DNA from: Actinomadura madurae
GTDB taxonomy: Bacteria; Actinomycetota; Actinomycetes; Streptosporangiales; Streptosporangiaceae
Assembly: GCF_900115095.1 (NCBI RefSeq)
Contig: NZ_FOVH01000028.1
Location: 37,653 to 101,652 of the forward strand
Direction of reading: 5' to 3'
Length of the DNA stretch: 64,000 nucleotides
A program made the position numbers and the translations under genes. This document shows positions 41,878 through 50,180 of this stretch, in pieces (the stretch's first letter is position 1; each line of letters starts with the position of its first letter). The notes below the pieces were generated by a model. It worked only from the letters and a program-made list of their open reading frames with translations. It made no database searches and was not told the origin of the DNA.

Positions 41878-42794
41878 TGGAACGGCCAGGTGCGATCGAC
41901 CGCCGGACGCTCGCCCATCACATCGCCACCGACGTCGACCGGGCGGCGCCGCTCTTCGCGCGGATACTGCTCGTCCGCGCGATCTGGAACCTCCGCCACC
42001 ATCGGGGCGACCATTCTCTCTGGGTGGCCAAGGATGTGGCCTCCGACTGCCCGGAAGCGCTCACGGCGGCGGGAGGGACCGCGCGGGAATCGGCCCGCAT
42101 CTTGGTTCCCGGACACGATGCCGAGCACGACCTCAGCACCGCGGTCGCCGGCGCCGATCGGCTGAGTTCGGCCGTCCGACGTGAAGGCGACGCGTACGCG
42201 AGATACCAGCTGGCCACCGACCCGGACATCTCCATCGACAAGAAGCGTGCCGGTGAGCTGGGCGACGAGTGGCAGGACCAGAGGGGCCACGTCCGCGATG
42301 CCCTGCGTGAACTGCCTGGTGACCTGGGCAGGGGCGAGACCGGATCACTGCTGCTGGACCGCGCCCTCGACCGCGTCTTCAAGCGTGGCCTGTACTACCA
42401 GACCCGCCACTACCTGTTCAGCGGGGAGCCGGAGCGCGTATGGCGCCGCCGGGTCGCCGGCGTCCTGCAGAACGCCGCACGCGTCCGCGGTAGCGCGGCG
42501 CCCACCGGCGACCTGGCCGACAGCGTCCGCGATGGGCGCCGGGCATTCGACGGCGCCGCGCCGGACACGTGGGCACGGCAGGCCGCCGGCCGTCTCGAAG
42601 AGGTCGCGATCCCGGTATTCACCGAGCGGGAGCCGCTCACGGCCGGCAAGATCACGGCGATCCGGTTGGCGGCGCTGTGCCTGGCCTGCGAAGTGGACGG
42701 CGCCCGAACCGCCGACCCGTTCCGCGGCATCGTCACGGGGATCACCCTTTTGGAGCGGGCCGCCGTTGGCCAGGGCCATGGAGGACCGCCATGA
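41874..42794 (+). CDS. Hypothetical protein, translationally coupled to TetR
   Basis: A 306-residue soluble, mostly helical protein with no recognised family. Notable segments are HHIATDVDRAAPLFARILLVRAIWNLRHHRGDHSLW near the N-terminus, a charged middle, and a C-terminal region TAGKITAIRLAALCLACEVDGARTADPF that resembles a helical repeat. No signal peptide, transmembrane helix or enzyme motif is seen. It overlaps the TetR stop by four bases (ATGA) and ends close to the convergent methyltransferase. Codon use is like its neighbours, which supports it being real. It may act with the TetR protein or be unrelated cargo. Confidence 0.65.
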   Translation: MMERPGAIDRRTLAHHIATDVDRAAPLFARILLVRAIWNLRHHRGDHSLWVAKDVASDCPEALTAAGGTARESARILVPGHDAEHDLSTAVAGADRLSSAVRREGDAYARYQLATDPDISIDKKRAGELGDEWQDQRGHVRDALRELPGDLGRGETGSLLLDRALDRVFKRGLYYQTRHYLFSGEPERVWRRRVAGVLQNAARVRGSAAPTGDLADSVRDGRRAFDGAAPDTWARQAAGRLEEVAIPVFTEREPLTAGKITAIRLAALCLACEVDGARTADPFRGIVTGITLLERAAVGQGHGGPP

Positions 42795-42800
42795 CCCTCG

Positions 42801-43547
42801 TCAGGTCTCGGTGCGCGGACGGGTGGCCTGGACGAAGGTGACCCGGCCGAACCTGTGGTCGGCGTGCGCGACCTCCCGGGCGTCGTCGAATCCGGCCTCG
42901 GCGAGCAGCGTGACGATACCGTTCGCGTGGTTGCGGGCCACGGCCGGGCTGTTCGCCACCCTGGCGCGCAGGGGGCGCGGCAGGTGCCGGAGGGCATGGG
43001 CCGGGCCGTGGCCGTGGGGGGCGTGGTCGGTGCCGGACGAGGGGCCGCCGAAGTCGACGACGGTGACCTTCCCGTTCGGGCGGAGGGCGCGCAGCGCCTC
43101 GCGCGCGAACGCCGTGCGGCCGTCGTCGTCGAGGTGGTGCAGGGCCAGCGAGGAGAGCACGTGGTCGAGCGTGGCGTCCTGCGCGGGGAACCGGTCGGCG
43201 TATCCCTGCACCAGGGTGAGGGGGACGCCGCGGCGGCGCGCCTTCCGCGCCGCCCTGCGCAGGGCCTGCCCGTCGGGGTCCAGGCCGGTCACCCGCGCGT
43301 CCGGCTGGACGGCGAGGACGGAGAGCGACAGGTTGCCGGTACCGCAGCCGACGTCGACCACCGCCTGGGCGGCCTCGATGCCGGCGAGTTCGACCGCACG
43401 CTCGTGGAGTGCGCGGACGCCGCCCAGCCGGCTGAAGGCGTCGTAGAACGGCAGAAGCCAGGTCTTGCCCGCGCCCGGCAGGAAGGCCCGGTCCCGCTCC
43501 TGCGGGGTTCGCTGGTCCAGGATGCGTACTTGAGCGGAAGCTCCCAT
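42801..43547 (-). CDS. Class I SAM-dependent methyltransferase
   Basis: A 248-residue methyltransferase of the UbiE/COQ5-like group. Motif I is VVDVGCGTGNLSL (about residues 57-69), the acidic residue after strand 2 is in VTGLDPDGQAL, and motif IV area LDHVLSSLALHHLDD is followed by ALRPNGKVTVVDFG. GAGAGGG sits five bases before ATG 43547; longer upstream frames are less likely. It is divergent from an AraC-type regulator across a 22-bp perfect palindrome. Substrate unknown. It ends a few bases from the hypothetical protein at 41874-42794. Confidence 0.88.
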   Translation of the reverse strand: MGASAQVRILDQRTPQERDRAFLPGAGKTWLLPFYDAFSRLGGVRALHERAVELAGIEAAQAVVDVGCGTGNLSLSVLAVQPDARVTGLDPDGQALRRAARKARRRGVPLTLVQGYADRFPAQDATLDHVLSSLALHHLDDDGRTAFAREALRALRPNGKVTVVDFGGPSSGTDHAPHGHGPAHALRHLPRPLRARVANSPAVARNHANGIVTLLAEAGFDDAREVAHADHRFGRVTFVQATRPRTET

Positions 43548-43574
43548 GAGTGCCCTCTCGCCGTTGTCGGTGTC

Positions 43575-43596
43575 GGGTCCGCCGCGCGGCGGACCC
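43575..43596. repeat. 22-bp perfect palindrome in a divergent promoter region
   Basis: GGGTCCGCCGC followed directly by its reverse complement GCGGCGGACCC, between the methyltransferase start (43547) and the AraC-type regulator start (43661). It could be an operator, or a hairpin in the leader of the methyltransferase message. Confidence 0.6.
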
Positions 43597-43660
43597 GGGG
43601 TCGTCACCTCTTCAGTCTTGGACATTCCGCGGTCTCCGAGCAGCACATAACGTGGACGCC

Positions 43661-44551
43661 ATGGGACATCCTTTAGGCGATGGGACGCCGGTGTACCGCT
43701 ACCGGCGGCGTCCCGGCCTGCCCGCCGTGTCGGTGATGCGCTTCAACACCGAGACCGCCCACGCCGATCTCCCTCCCGGCCACCGGCACGCCCACGACTT
43801 CCTCGTCCTGGTCTACATCGAGGAAGGCGCGGGTTTGGTCACCGTCGACGGCACCGAACGGCCGCTGCGCGCCGGCCAGGTCCACGCCGTGGCACCCGGG
43901 CAGGTCATCGGCATCACGACCGTGGCCGAACTCTCCCGCGGCCGCGCCTGGGCGGTCGCGTTCACGGCGGACGCCGTCCCCGCCCTGGCCTCGGTGTCCC
44001 CGCTGACCTGGACCCATCACCCCCTCCTCGCGCTGTTCGCTCCCGGCGCCGGGCACGCCCGCGTGGCCGAGCCCGACCGGGCGGCCTGGTCGGCGTGGCT
44101 GGCCGACCTCGACGGGGAGCTCGCCGACCCGGGACGCCTCGGCGCCCGCGAGGCCGCCGCCGCCGCGCTCACCCGGCTCCTGGTCGCCGCCGCCCGGCTG
44201 GCGCCCGCCGCTCCCGGCTCCCCCGACCCGCTCGTCGAGCGGGTCTTCACCGAGATCGAGGCGAGGTTCCGCGAAGCGGTCTCCGCCGCCGACATCGCCC
44301 GTTCCCTCGGCTACACCCCCGGATACCTCACCACCGTGCTGCGCAGGCGCACCGGCCGCCCGCTGCTCGACTGGATCACCGAACGGCGCATGATCGAAGT
44401 CCGGCGGCTGCTGCGCCGCACCGACCTCCCGCTCGACGCCGTCGCCGCCCGGACCGGGCTGGGCGACGCCACCTACCTCGTCCGCCGCTTCCGCAACCGC
44501 TACGGCGTCACCCCGCAGCGGTGGCGCCACGCCGAACGCCGAGGACCATGA
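43661..44551 (+). CDS. AraC-family transcriptional regulator
   Basis: A 296-residue regulator with an N-terminal cupin-type sensing domain (HADLPPGHRHAHDFLVLVYIEEGAGLVTVDG, residues about 31-60) and a C-terminal double helix-turn-helix (EARFREAVSAADIARSLGYTPGYLTTVLRRRTGRPLLDWITERRM, then LPLDAVAARTGLGDATYLVRRFRNRYGVTPQRWR). This is the XylS/AraC pattern of activators of adjacent genes; the divergent methyltransferase is the likely target. ATG 43661 is used; GTG 43652 is an alternative. A 155-base gap precedes the sulfotransferase operon. Confidence 0.92.
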   Translation: MGHPLGDGTPVYRYRRRPGLPAVSVMRFNTETAHADLPPGHRHAHDFLVLVYIEEGAGLVTVDGTERPLRAGQVHAVAPGQVIGITTVAELSRGRAWAVAFTADAVPALASVSPLTWTHHPLLALFAPGAGHARVAEPDRAAWSAWLADLDGELADPGRLGAREAAAAALTRLLVAAARLAPAAPGSPDPLVERVFTEIEARFREAVSAADIARSLGYTPGYLTTVLRRRTGRPLLDWITERRMIEVRRLLRRTDLPLDAVAARTGLGDATYLVRRFRNRYGVTPQRWRHAERRGP

Positions 44552-44706
44552 CGGCGGCCGCCGGACCGGACCGCTCGTCCGGCCGGATCTGACGCCCCGG
44601 CCCCGCCGGGAATGTCCGGCTAGTGGCCGGGGGCTTGCCTGGTGCGGTCCTGGCCCTTGCTGGAGGCTCGGAGCCCAGCCAGCAGTGATCGCCGAGGGGG
44701 CCGGGC

Positions 44707-45714
44707 ATGCCGCCTGTGACGTCGGAGACCGTCCGGGACGAGACCGATCGCGCCGAGCGCGTGATCGTCGTTTCGATCATGAAGTCCGGGACGCATCTCA
44801 TCCAGGAGCTGATGGTCGCCCTCGGGTACGGCGTCTACGGCCAGTCGCGCGTCACGCCGGACATCCGGCCGGTCCTGGACGACGACACCCGCCGGCGCCT
44901 GATCCGCGCGGTGCACGAGCCGGCGGACGCCGAGAGGCTCGCATCGGCGGGCGGGCAGACGTTCCGCGAGGCGTCGGACGAGGCCTGGAGCGCGCTGGCG
45001 TGGTCGTGGCAGGCGAAGTTCGGGATGCCGCTGGAGAACCGCTACGGCCGCGAGATCGTCAACGGCCCCCTGGTCGAGCAGGCCCTGCACCGCACGGCCG
45101 GCTCCGACTTCGCCGAGACTCCGGCGAACGTGGCCTGGATCCTCACCGAGTTCGACGTCCCGAAGATCGACGGCCATTTCCTGCGCGAATGGTCGGAGAC
45201 CGGGAGACCGCGCATCATCTTCAACTACCGCGATCCGCGCGACGTGCTGCTCTCGGCGGTCAACTTCCTCGCCGGCCGCACGAAGAACGGGTACGGCAAT
45301 TTCGCCGAGTTCAAGGTCTTCAACAGGATCCTCCGGGCCCTTCCGACACTCGGCGACCGGCTCCTGTACGCGATGACCGATCCGTCGTTCCCCGGCCATG
45401 ACGCGTACGAGAAGGCGCTCTGGCTGCTGCACCATCCCGACGTCTGCAAGGTCTCCTTCGAAGAGCTGGTCGGCCCGCAGGGCGGCGGTTCGGCCGAGGC
45501 GCAGCGGGAGGCGGTCGGCCGGGTGCTGCGATTCCTCGGAGTGGACGACACTCCCGAGAACATCGCACCGCACCTGTTCAAACCCGACGCCTTCTCCTTC
45601 TACAAAGGACAGATCGGTTCGTGGCGGGACGCGTTCACGCCCGAGCACGAGAAGCTCTTCGCCGACCGCTACGGCGAGATGCTCTCCGCCTACGGCTATC
45701 TGGACGCCGTGTGA
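44707..45714 (+). CDS. PAPS-dependent sulfotransferase
   Basis: A 335-residue cytosolic sulfotransferase. The 5'-phosphosulfate-binding loop is VVSIMKSGTHLIQE (about residues 20-33), the 3'-phosphate-binding region is IIFNYRDPRDVLLSAVNF (about 170-187), and the C-terminal FYKGQIGSWRDAF matches the GxxGxWK-type motif. It moves a sulfonate group from PAPS to a hydroxyl, N-hydroxyl or amine. GAGGGGG precedes ATG 44707. It leads a tightly coupled operon; its stop shares one base with the methyltransferase start (TGATG). An attractive acceptor is the N-hydroxylated amino acid made by the last gene of the operon (inference). Confidence 0.9.
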   Translation: MPPVTSETVRDETDRAERVIVVSIMKSGTHLIQELMVALGYGVYGQSRVTPDIRPVLDDDTRRRLIRAVHEPADAERLASAGGQTFREASDEAWSALAWSWQAKFGMPLENRYGREIVNGPLVEQALHRTAGSDFAETPANVAWILTEFDVPKIDGHFLREWSETGRPRIIFNYRDPRDVLLSAVNFLAGRTKNGYGNFAEFKVFNRILRALPTLGDRLLYAMTDPSFPGHDAYEKALWLLHHPDVCKVSFEELVGPQGGGSAEAQREAVGRVLRFLGVDDTPENIAPHLFKPDAFSFYKGQIGSWRDAFTPEHEKLFADRYGEMLSAYGYLDAV

Positions 45715-46514
45715 TGGAGGTCGTCGATTCAGAGCGGGTCCGCGCCTGCTTCGACGGCGGGCGGCCGGACATCGCCGCGCTGTGGGAGCTGTGCGTCCTT
45801 TTCGAGTGGCCCGACCGGGCCGCGGCGGTGGACGGGATCGCCGCCTGGCTGGGGCCGGCGGACGGGCTGAGCGTCCTGGACCTGGCCTGCGGCACCGGCT
45901 TCCCCGCCATCGAGCTCGCCGCCCGCGGATACGACATGACCTGCTCCGACGGCAGCGACCTCATGCTGGAGCACTTCCGCGCCAACGCCGCACGAGCGGG
46001 CGCCGATCTGGACGCCGCCCAGGTCCTGTGGCACGACCTGGGCGAGTTCTACGGGCGGACGTTCGACGTCGTCATGTGCCGCGGCGGAGGTTCGTACCTG
46101 TACGCGGGCACCTGGGACAAGGACGCCGAGCCCGACCCCGCCGCGCTGAGCGAGGCGATCGGGCAGTTCGCCGCGATGGTGCGTCCCGGCGGGCGGCTCT
46201 ACCTCGACATCATGCACGCCGACGACCTGGCGCGGCGGGAGCCCGCGCGCACCGAGCACCCGCCGGTGTCGATCGGCGGGCGGGTGGTGCGGCTCAGCGA
46301 GACCACCGTCAACCACGTCGAGAGCGGGACACGGACCTGGCGCAGCACCCTCGTGGTCGACGGGTCGGCGTACGAGTTCGAACGCCGCTCCCACCACATG
46401 GACCACCCGGCCCTGGTCGAGATGCTCACCGGCGCGGGCCTCACCGACGTCCGGCCCGAGGCGATCCCGGGCGAGCACTACCAGGTGTTCACCGCGAGGC
46501 GCCCCGAGCTGTGA
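45714..46514 (+). CDS. Class I SAM-dependent methyltransferase
   Basis: A 266-residue methyltransferase. Motif I is LSVLDLACGTGFPAIELA (about residues 52-69), followed by MTCSDGSDLML (acidic residue binding the SAM ribose), DVVMCRGGGSYLYAGTW and a C-terminal beta region VSIGGRVVRLSETTVNHVESGTRTW. The family resembles glycine-sarcosine or small-molecule N/O-methyltransferases. It overlaps the sulfotransferase by one base and the MFS gene by four (GTGA). It may methylate the operon's amino-acid-derived product. Confidence 0.9.
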   Translation: MEVVDSERVRACFDGGRPDIAALWELCVLFEWPDRAAAVDGIAAWLGPADGLSVLDLACGTGFPAIELAARGYDMTCSDGSDLMLEHFRANAARAGADLDAAQVLWHDLGEFYGRTFDVVMCRGGGSYLYAGTWDKDAEPDPAALSEAIGQFAAMVRPGGRLYLDIMHADDLARREPARTEHPPVSIGGRVVRLSETTVNHVESGTRTWRSTLVVDGSAYEFERRSHHMDHPALVEMLTGAGLTDVRPEAIPGEHYQVFTARRPEL

Positions 46515-47710
46515 ACGGCGTGCGGCAGAAGGTGCCCCGGCCCGCGGTGTTCCTGTCGGGCGGCATCTTCGCGCTCAGCATCTGCTCGTTCGCGATCGTC
46601 CCCCTGCTGGCGCTGTACCTGTCGAGGGAGCTGCACACTCCGGCCGGACGGATCGGCATCGTGCTGTCGGTGCTGGCGGTCTCGAACCAGGGGCTGCAGG
46701 TGTTCGTGGGCATCGCGGCCGACCGGTTCGGCACCCGGACGATCCTCGGTGTGGGGATCCTGTGCGCGTCCGCCGGGTATCTCGGGTTCGCGGCGCGGCC
46801 GGTCTTCTGGGCCCAGCTCGCGTGCGCGTTCGCGCTGGGCATCGGCAGGGCGACGCTGTCGCTCGGCGGGAAGGTGCTGCTGACCCAGGAGGCCGGTGCC
46901 GCGCAGGCGTCCGCGCTCACCCTGCGCAGCGTCGCGGTCAACGCGGGCGCGGCGCTCGGGCCGCTCGTCGGCGGGCTGCTCCTGACGCGCTTCACCGTGG
47001 CGCTGGTCGGCGCGGTGGCGGTGCACGCGCTGTTCTGGCTGGCCCTGGTCCGCCTGGTGCCGCCGCGCCCCCAGGGCTCCGCGCCCCCGGACCGGCCGCC
47101 GCTGCGCGCCCGGTTCGCCGTCCTGCTCACCAACCGCCCGCTCGTCGGGCTGACCGCGGCGAGCGTCGGCTTCTGGTTCCTGTACGCGCAGCTGACGTTC
47201 ACCTTCCCGCTCTACGCCGACGACCGGTTCCACCTCGGCGGACGGGTCGGCCTGCTGTTCGCGGTCAACGCGGCCCTGGCGGTCGCGCTGCAGTACGCCG
47301 TGGTCGGCACGCTGACGCGGCGCACGGACGGATGGTCGGCGACCTGCCTCGGCTGCGCCGTCGGCGGGCTCGCGTTCGCCGTGCTCGCGACGGTCCCGGC
47401 GGGCTGGTCCCTGCTCGCCTTCGTCGTGCTGTTCAGCCTGGCCGAGCTCATGGTCGTGCCGATCCTCGACATCGTCACCGCGAAGATCACGCCGGACGGG
47501 GCGGCGGGCGGCACGTTCGGGTTCGCCTCCCTCGGCTGGGCGGCCGGGGGCCTGCTCGGCAGCGCGCTCGGCGGCGTCGCCTACCAGGCGGCGCGGGACG
47601 CCGGACGGTTCGAGGTGTTCTGGGCGTTCAACGGGCTCGTCGGGTTCTGCGCGGCGGCGGGCTTCCTCGGTCTGCGCATGCGATTCGGACGGGCGGTGGC
47701 ACGAGCGTGA
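46511..47710 (+). CDS. MFS transporter, probable product exporter
   Basis: A 399-residue major facilitator protein with about 12 transmembrane helices. FAIVPLLALYLSRELHTPAGRIGIVLSVLAVSNQGLQVFVGIAADRFGTRTILGVG (residues about 27-85) contains the loop 2-3 motif GIAADRFGTRT. A central loop PPRPQGSAPPDRPPLRARF separates the two six-helix halves. In a biosynthetic operon it probably exports the product or confers self-protection. GTG 46511 overlaps the methyltransferase stop. The open frame extends far upstream, but that part overlaps the preceding genes. Confidence 0.9.
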   Translation: MNGVRQKVPRPAVFLSGGIFALSICSFAIVPLLALYLSRELHTPAGRIGIVLSVLAVSNQGLQVFVGIAADRFGTRTILGVGILCASAGYLGFAARPVFWAQLACAFALGIGRATLSLGGKVLLTQEAGAAQASALTLRSVAVNAGAALGPLVGGLLLTRFTVALVGAVAVHALFWLALVRLVPPRPQGSAPPDRPPLRARFAVLLTNRPLVGLTAASVGFWFLYAQLTFTFPLYADDRFHLGGRVGLLFAVNAALAVALQYAVVGTLTRRTDGWSATCLGCAVGGLAFAVLATVPAGWSLLAFVVLFSLAELMVVPILDIVTAKITPDGAAGGTFGFASLGWAAGGLLGSALGGVAYQAARDAGRFEVFWAFNGLVGFCAAAGFLGLRMRFGRAVARA

Positions 47711-48933
47711 AACCGGTGTTGATCGTGGTCGGCGGCGGCCGCAGCGAGTACCGCGGCTACATCCTGGAGCGGATCTCCCGGAAGTACGCGCTGGTGCTGC
47801 TCTCTCCGCAGCCGCCGACGTGGGAGCGGCCGTACGTCATCGACCATCTGCCCATCGGGGCGGGCGAGGACGACGAGATCCTGGCGGCCGCGGCCGAGGC
47901 CGCCCGCCGGTATCCGGTGGGGGGCGTCGTCACCTACCACGAGGCGTGCGTGGAGCTGGTGGCGAGGATCGGCGCCGCGCTCGACCTCCCGCAGTGCCCG
48001 CCCGAGGCGGCGGCCCGCTGCCGGGACAAGCACGCGGCGCGGGAGGCGATGCGGGCCGCCGGCGTCCCGGTCGCCCGCGGCGTCCTCGCCGCCTCGGCGG
48101 ACGAGGCGAAGCGGGCCGCCGACGAGATCGGCTACCCGGTCGTCGTCAAGCCCCGGGCGCTCACCGCCGGGTTCGGCGTCTCCCTCGTCACCGGCCCGGC
48201 CGAGCTGGAGGCCGCGGTGCGCACCGCGGAGGCGAACGCCTTCCCGGAGCCGTGGCGCTTCCGTCCGGGGATCCTGGTCGAGGAGTACCTCGACGGACCG
48301 GAGATCAGCGTCGACTGCGCCGTGCGCGAGGAGCGCCCCGAACCGGTGATCTTCGCCAGGAAGCTGCTCGGGCACGCGCCGTACTTCGAGGAGATCGGGC
48401 ACATCACGGCGCCGGCCGAGGCGGTGGCACCGGATCCCGGGCGCGTCCGCGACGTCGTCGTCGCCGCGCACCGGGCGCTCGGCATCCGTTCGACCGTCAC
48501 CCACACCGAGGTGCGGCTCACCGCGTCCGGCCCGAAGGTCGTCGAGGTGAACGGCCGGCTCGGCGGCGACGTCATCCCGCTGGTCGCGCAGGTCGCCTCC
48601 GGGCTGGACCTGCCGGCGGCCTCGGCGGACATCGCGGCCGGCGCCGAACCCGATCTGTCCGCGCCGCGGGACGGCGTCGCGGGGATCCGGTTCTTCTATC
48701 CCGACTCCGCCGGGCGGGTGACCGGGCGCGGAATGACCGCCCGCCCGGCGGGCCTGCACCAGGTGACCTGGCTCGTCGGCGCGGGCGACGAGCTGCGCCC
48801 CGAGGCCGGGCGGCTGCACTTCGCGCGGGCCGGCTACGCGATCGTCACCGCGGACGACGTCGACCAGTGCGCGGCCCGGCTGGAGGCCGCCGACCGCGCG
48901 CGCTACCTGCACGTGGAAGGGGCCTCCGAGTGA
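47707..48933 (+). CDS. ATP-grasp ligase
   Basis: A 408-residue ATP-grasp protein. The N-terminal domain begins VLIVVGGGRSEYRGYILERI; the ATP-grasp core shows GYPVVVKPRALTAGFGVSLV (ATP-binding Lys), LVEEYLDGPEISVDCAV (acidic ATP/Mg contacts) and VVEVNGRLGGDVIP (Glu-x-Asn-x-Arg metal and phosphate site). This is the layout of L-amino acid ligases and BL00235/BacD-like enzymes that make amide bonds between amino acids through an acyl-phosphate. It overlaps the MFS stop (GTGA) and its own stop overlaps the N-hydroxylase start (GTGA). It probably couples the N-hydroxylated amino acid to another acid. Confidence 0.92.
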   Translation: MKPVLIVVGGGRSEYRGYILERISRKYALVLLSPQPPTWERPYVIDHLPIGAGEDDEILAAAAEAARRYPVGGVVTYHEACVELVARIGAALDLPQCPPEAAARCRDKHAAREAMRAAGVPVARGVLAASADEAKRAADEIGYPVVVKPRALTAGFGVSLVTGPAELEAAVRTAEANAFPEPWRFRPGILVEEYLDGPEISVDCAVREERPEPVIFARKLLGHAPYFEEIGHITAPAEAVAPDPGRVRDVVVAAHRALGIRSTVTHTEVRLTASGPKVVEVNGRLGGDVIPLVAQVASGLDLPAASADIAAGAEPDLSAPRDGVAGIRFFYPDSAGRVTGRGMTARPAGLHQVTWLVGAGDELRPEAGRLHFARAGYAIVTADDVDQCAARLEAADRARYLHVEGASE

Positions 48934-50180
48934 ACCGGTGGGACGTCGAGGTGCTGGCGATCGGGGCGGGACCGTCCAACCTGGCCCTCGCCGTCGCGCT
49001 CGAAGAACTCGCACCGGATCTGGCGGCGCGGACGCTCCTCGTCGAGCGGCACGACTCGGTGGTGTGGCAGCGCGGGATGCTGCTGCCGTGGGCCCGCAGC
49101 CAGGTGTCGTTCCTCAAGGACCTGGTGACCCTGCGCAACCCGCGCAGCGAGTTCACCTTCCTCAACTATCTGCACGCGGTCGGCCGCCTGGACCAGTTCG
49201 TCAACCTCGGCACGTTCCAGCCGTACCGGACGGAGGTGTCCGACTACCTCCGCTGGGTCGCCGGATCCCTCGCGGAGGTGCGCATCGAGTACGGGCGCCG
49301 GGTCGTCGCCGTCGAGCCGGTGTGGGACGACGGCTCTCTCGACGGCTGGTGCGCCAGGTTCGCGGACGGGCCGGACGTCACGTGCCGGCATCTGGTCGTC
49401 GGCGTGGGCCGCGAGCCCCGCGTCCCGGACGTGTTCCGCTCACTGCCCGGCGGACGCGTCGTCCACAGCAGCCGATTCCAGGAGCGCGTCGACCGTCTCG
49501 ATCCGGACGCGGCGCACCGGTTCGCCGTGGTCGGCGGCGCGCAGAGCGCCGCGGAGATGCTCTGGGAGACCTACCGCCGCTTCCCGCGCGCGGAGTGCGT
49601 GATGGTGACCAGGTCGATCGGCCTGAAGACCTACGAGCACAGCCGGTTCGCGAACGAGCTGTACTACCCGTCCTTCACCGGCGACTTCCACGCCGGCGCG
49701 CCCGGCTTCCGCGCGCGGACGCTCGCCGAGATGCGCGGCACCAACTACGGCGCGCTCGACCCGGACCTGCTGGACGCGCTCTACGACGAGCTCTACCGGC
49801 TGCGCCTCACCGGTTCGAACCGGATGCGGATCCTCCCGATGACCGACGTCGTCCGGGCCGGGACGGACGGCACCGGCGCGCTGCTGACCCTCGCGGACCG
49901 GCGCACGGGCGACGAGAACGACCTGCCCTGCGATCTGGTTCTGCTCGGCACCGGCTTCCGCGGGGAGATGCCGCCGCTCGTCCGCCGGATGGCCGAGGCC
50001 GTGTCGGGCGGGCCGGTCGCCGTGGACCGGTACTACCGGATGGCGCTGCCCCCGTCCGCGACGGCGACCTGCCACCTCCAGGGAGTCAACGAGGCCACCC
50101 ACGGCATCGCCGACTCCCTGCTCAGCGTCCTCGGCGTCCGGGCCGAGGAGATCGTCACCGATCTCCTCAAGGCGCGCTGA
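48930..50180 (+). CDS. FAD-dependent L-ornithine/L-lysine-type N-monooxygenase
   Basis: A 416-residue flavoprotein of the IucD/SidA/PvdA family, hydroxylating the side-chain amine of ornithine, lysine or a related amine. The FAD motif is LAIGAGPSNLALAVAL (about residues 9-24), the substrate/FAD region is WQRGMLLPWARSQVSFLKDLVTLRNPRSEFTFLNYL, the NADPH motif is FAVVGGAQSAAEMLWE, and the C-terminus has HLQGVNEATHGIADSLLS. Most relatives make siderophore hydroxamates; others feed N-N bond formation. No siderophore synthetase or acyltransferase is in the operon. It ends overlapping the convergent regulator by 14 bases. Confidence 0.92.
   Translation: MNRWDVEVLAIGAGPSNLALAVALEELAPDLAARTLLVERHDSVVWQRGMLLPWARSQVSFLKDLVTLRNPRSEFTFLNYLHAVGRLDQFVNLGTFQPYRTEVSDYLRWVAGSLAEVRIEYGRRVVAVEPVWDDGSLDGWCARFADGPDVTCRHLVVGVGREPRVPDVFRSLPGGRVVHSSRFQERVDRLDPDAAHRFAVVGGAQSAAEMLWETYRRFPRAECVMVTRSIGLKTYEHSRFANELYYPSFTGDFHAGAPGFRARTLAEMRGTNYGALDPDLLDALYDELYRLRLTGSNRMRILPMTDVVRAGTDGTGALLTLADRRTGDENDLPCDLVLLGTGFRGEMPPLVRRMAEAVSGGPVAVDRYYRMALPPSATATCHLQGVNEATHGIADSLLSVLGVRAEEIVTDLLKAR

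Noticed and set aside
45398..46510. Upstream extension of the MFS transporter open frame
   Set aside because: It overlaps the sulfotransferase and methyltransferase genes in another frame and is Arg/Pro-rich; the GTGA overlap at 46511 is a much better start.
48930..50180. Calling 44707-50180 a siderophore cluster
   Set aside because: The N-hydroxylase fits, but there is no acyltransferase, IucA/C-type synthetase, NRPS or iron-box-like sequence, and a sulfotransferase would be unusual for a siderophore.
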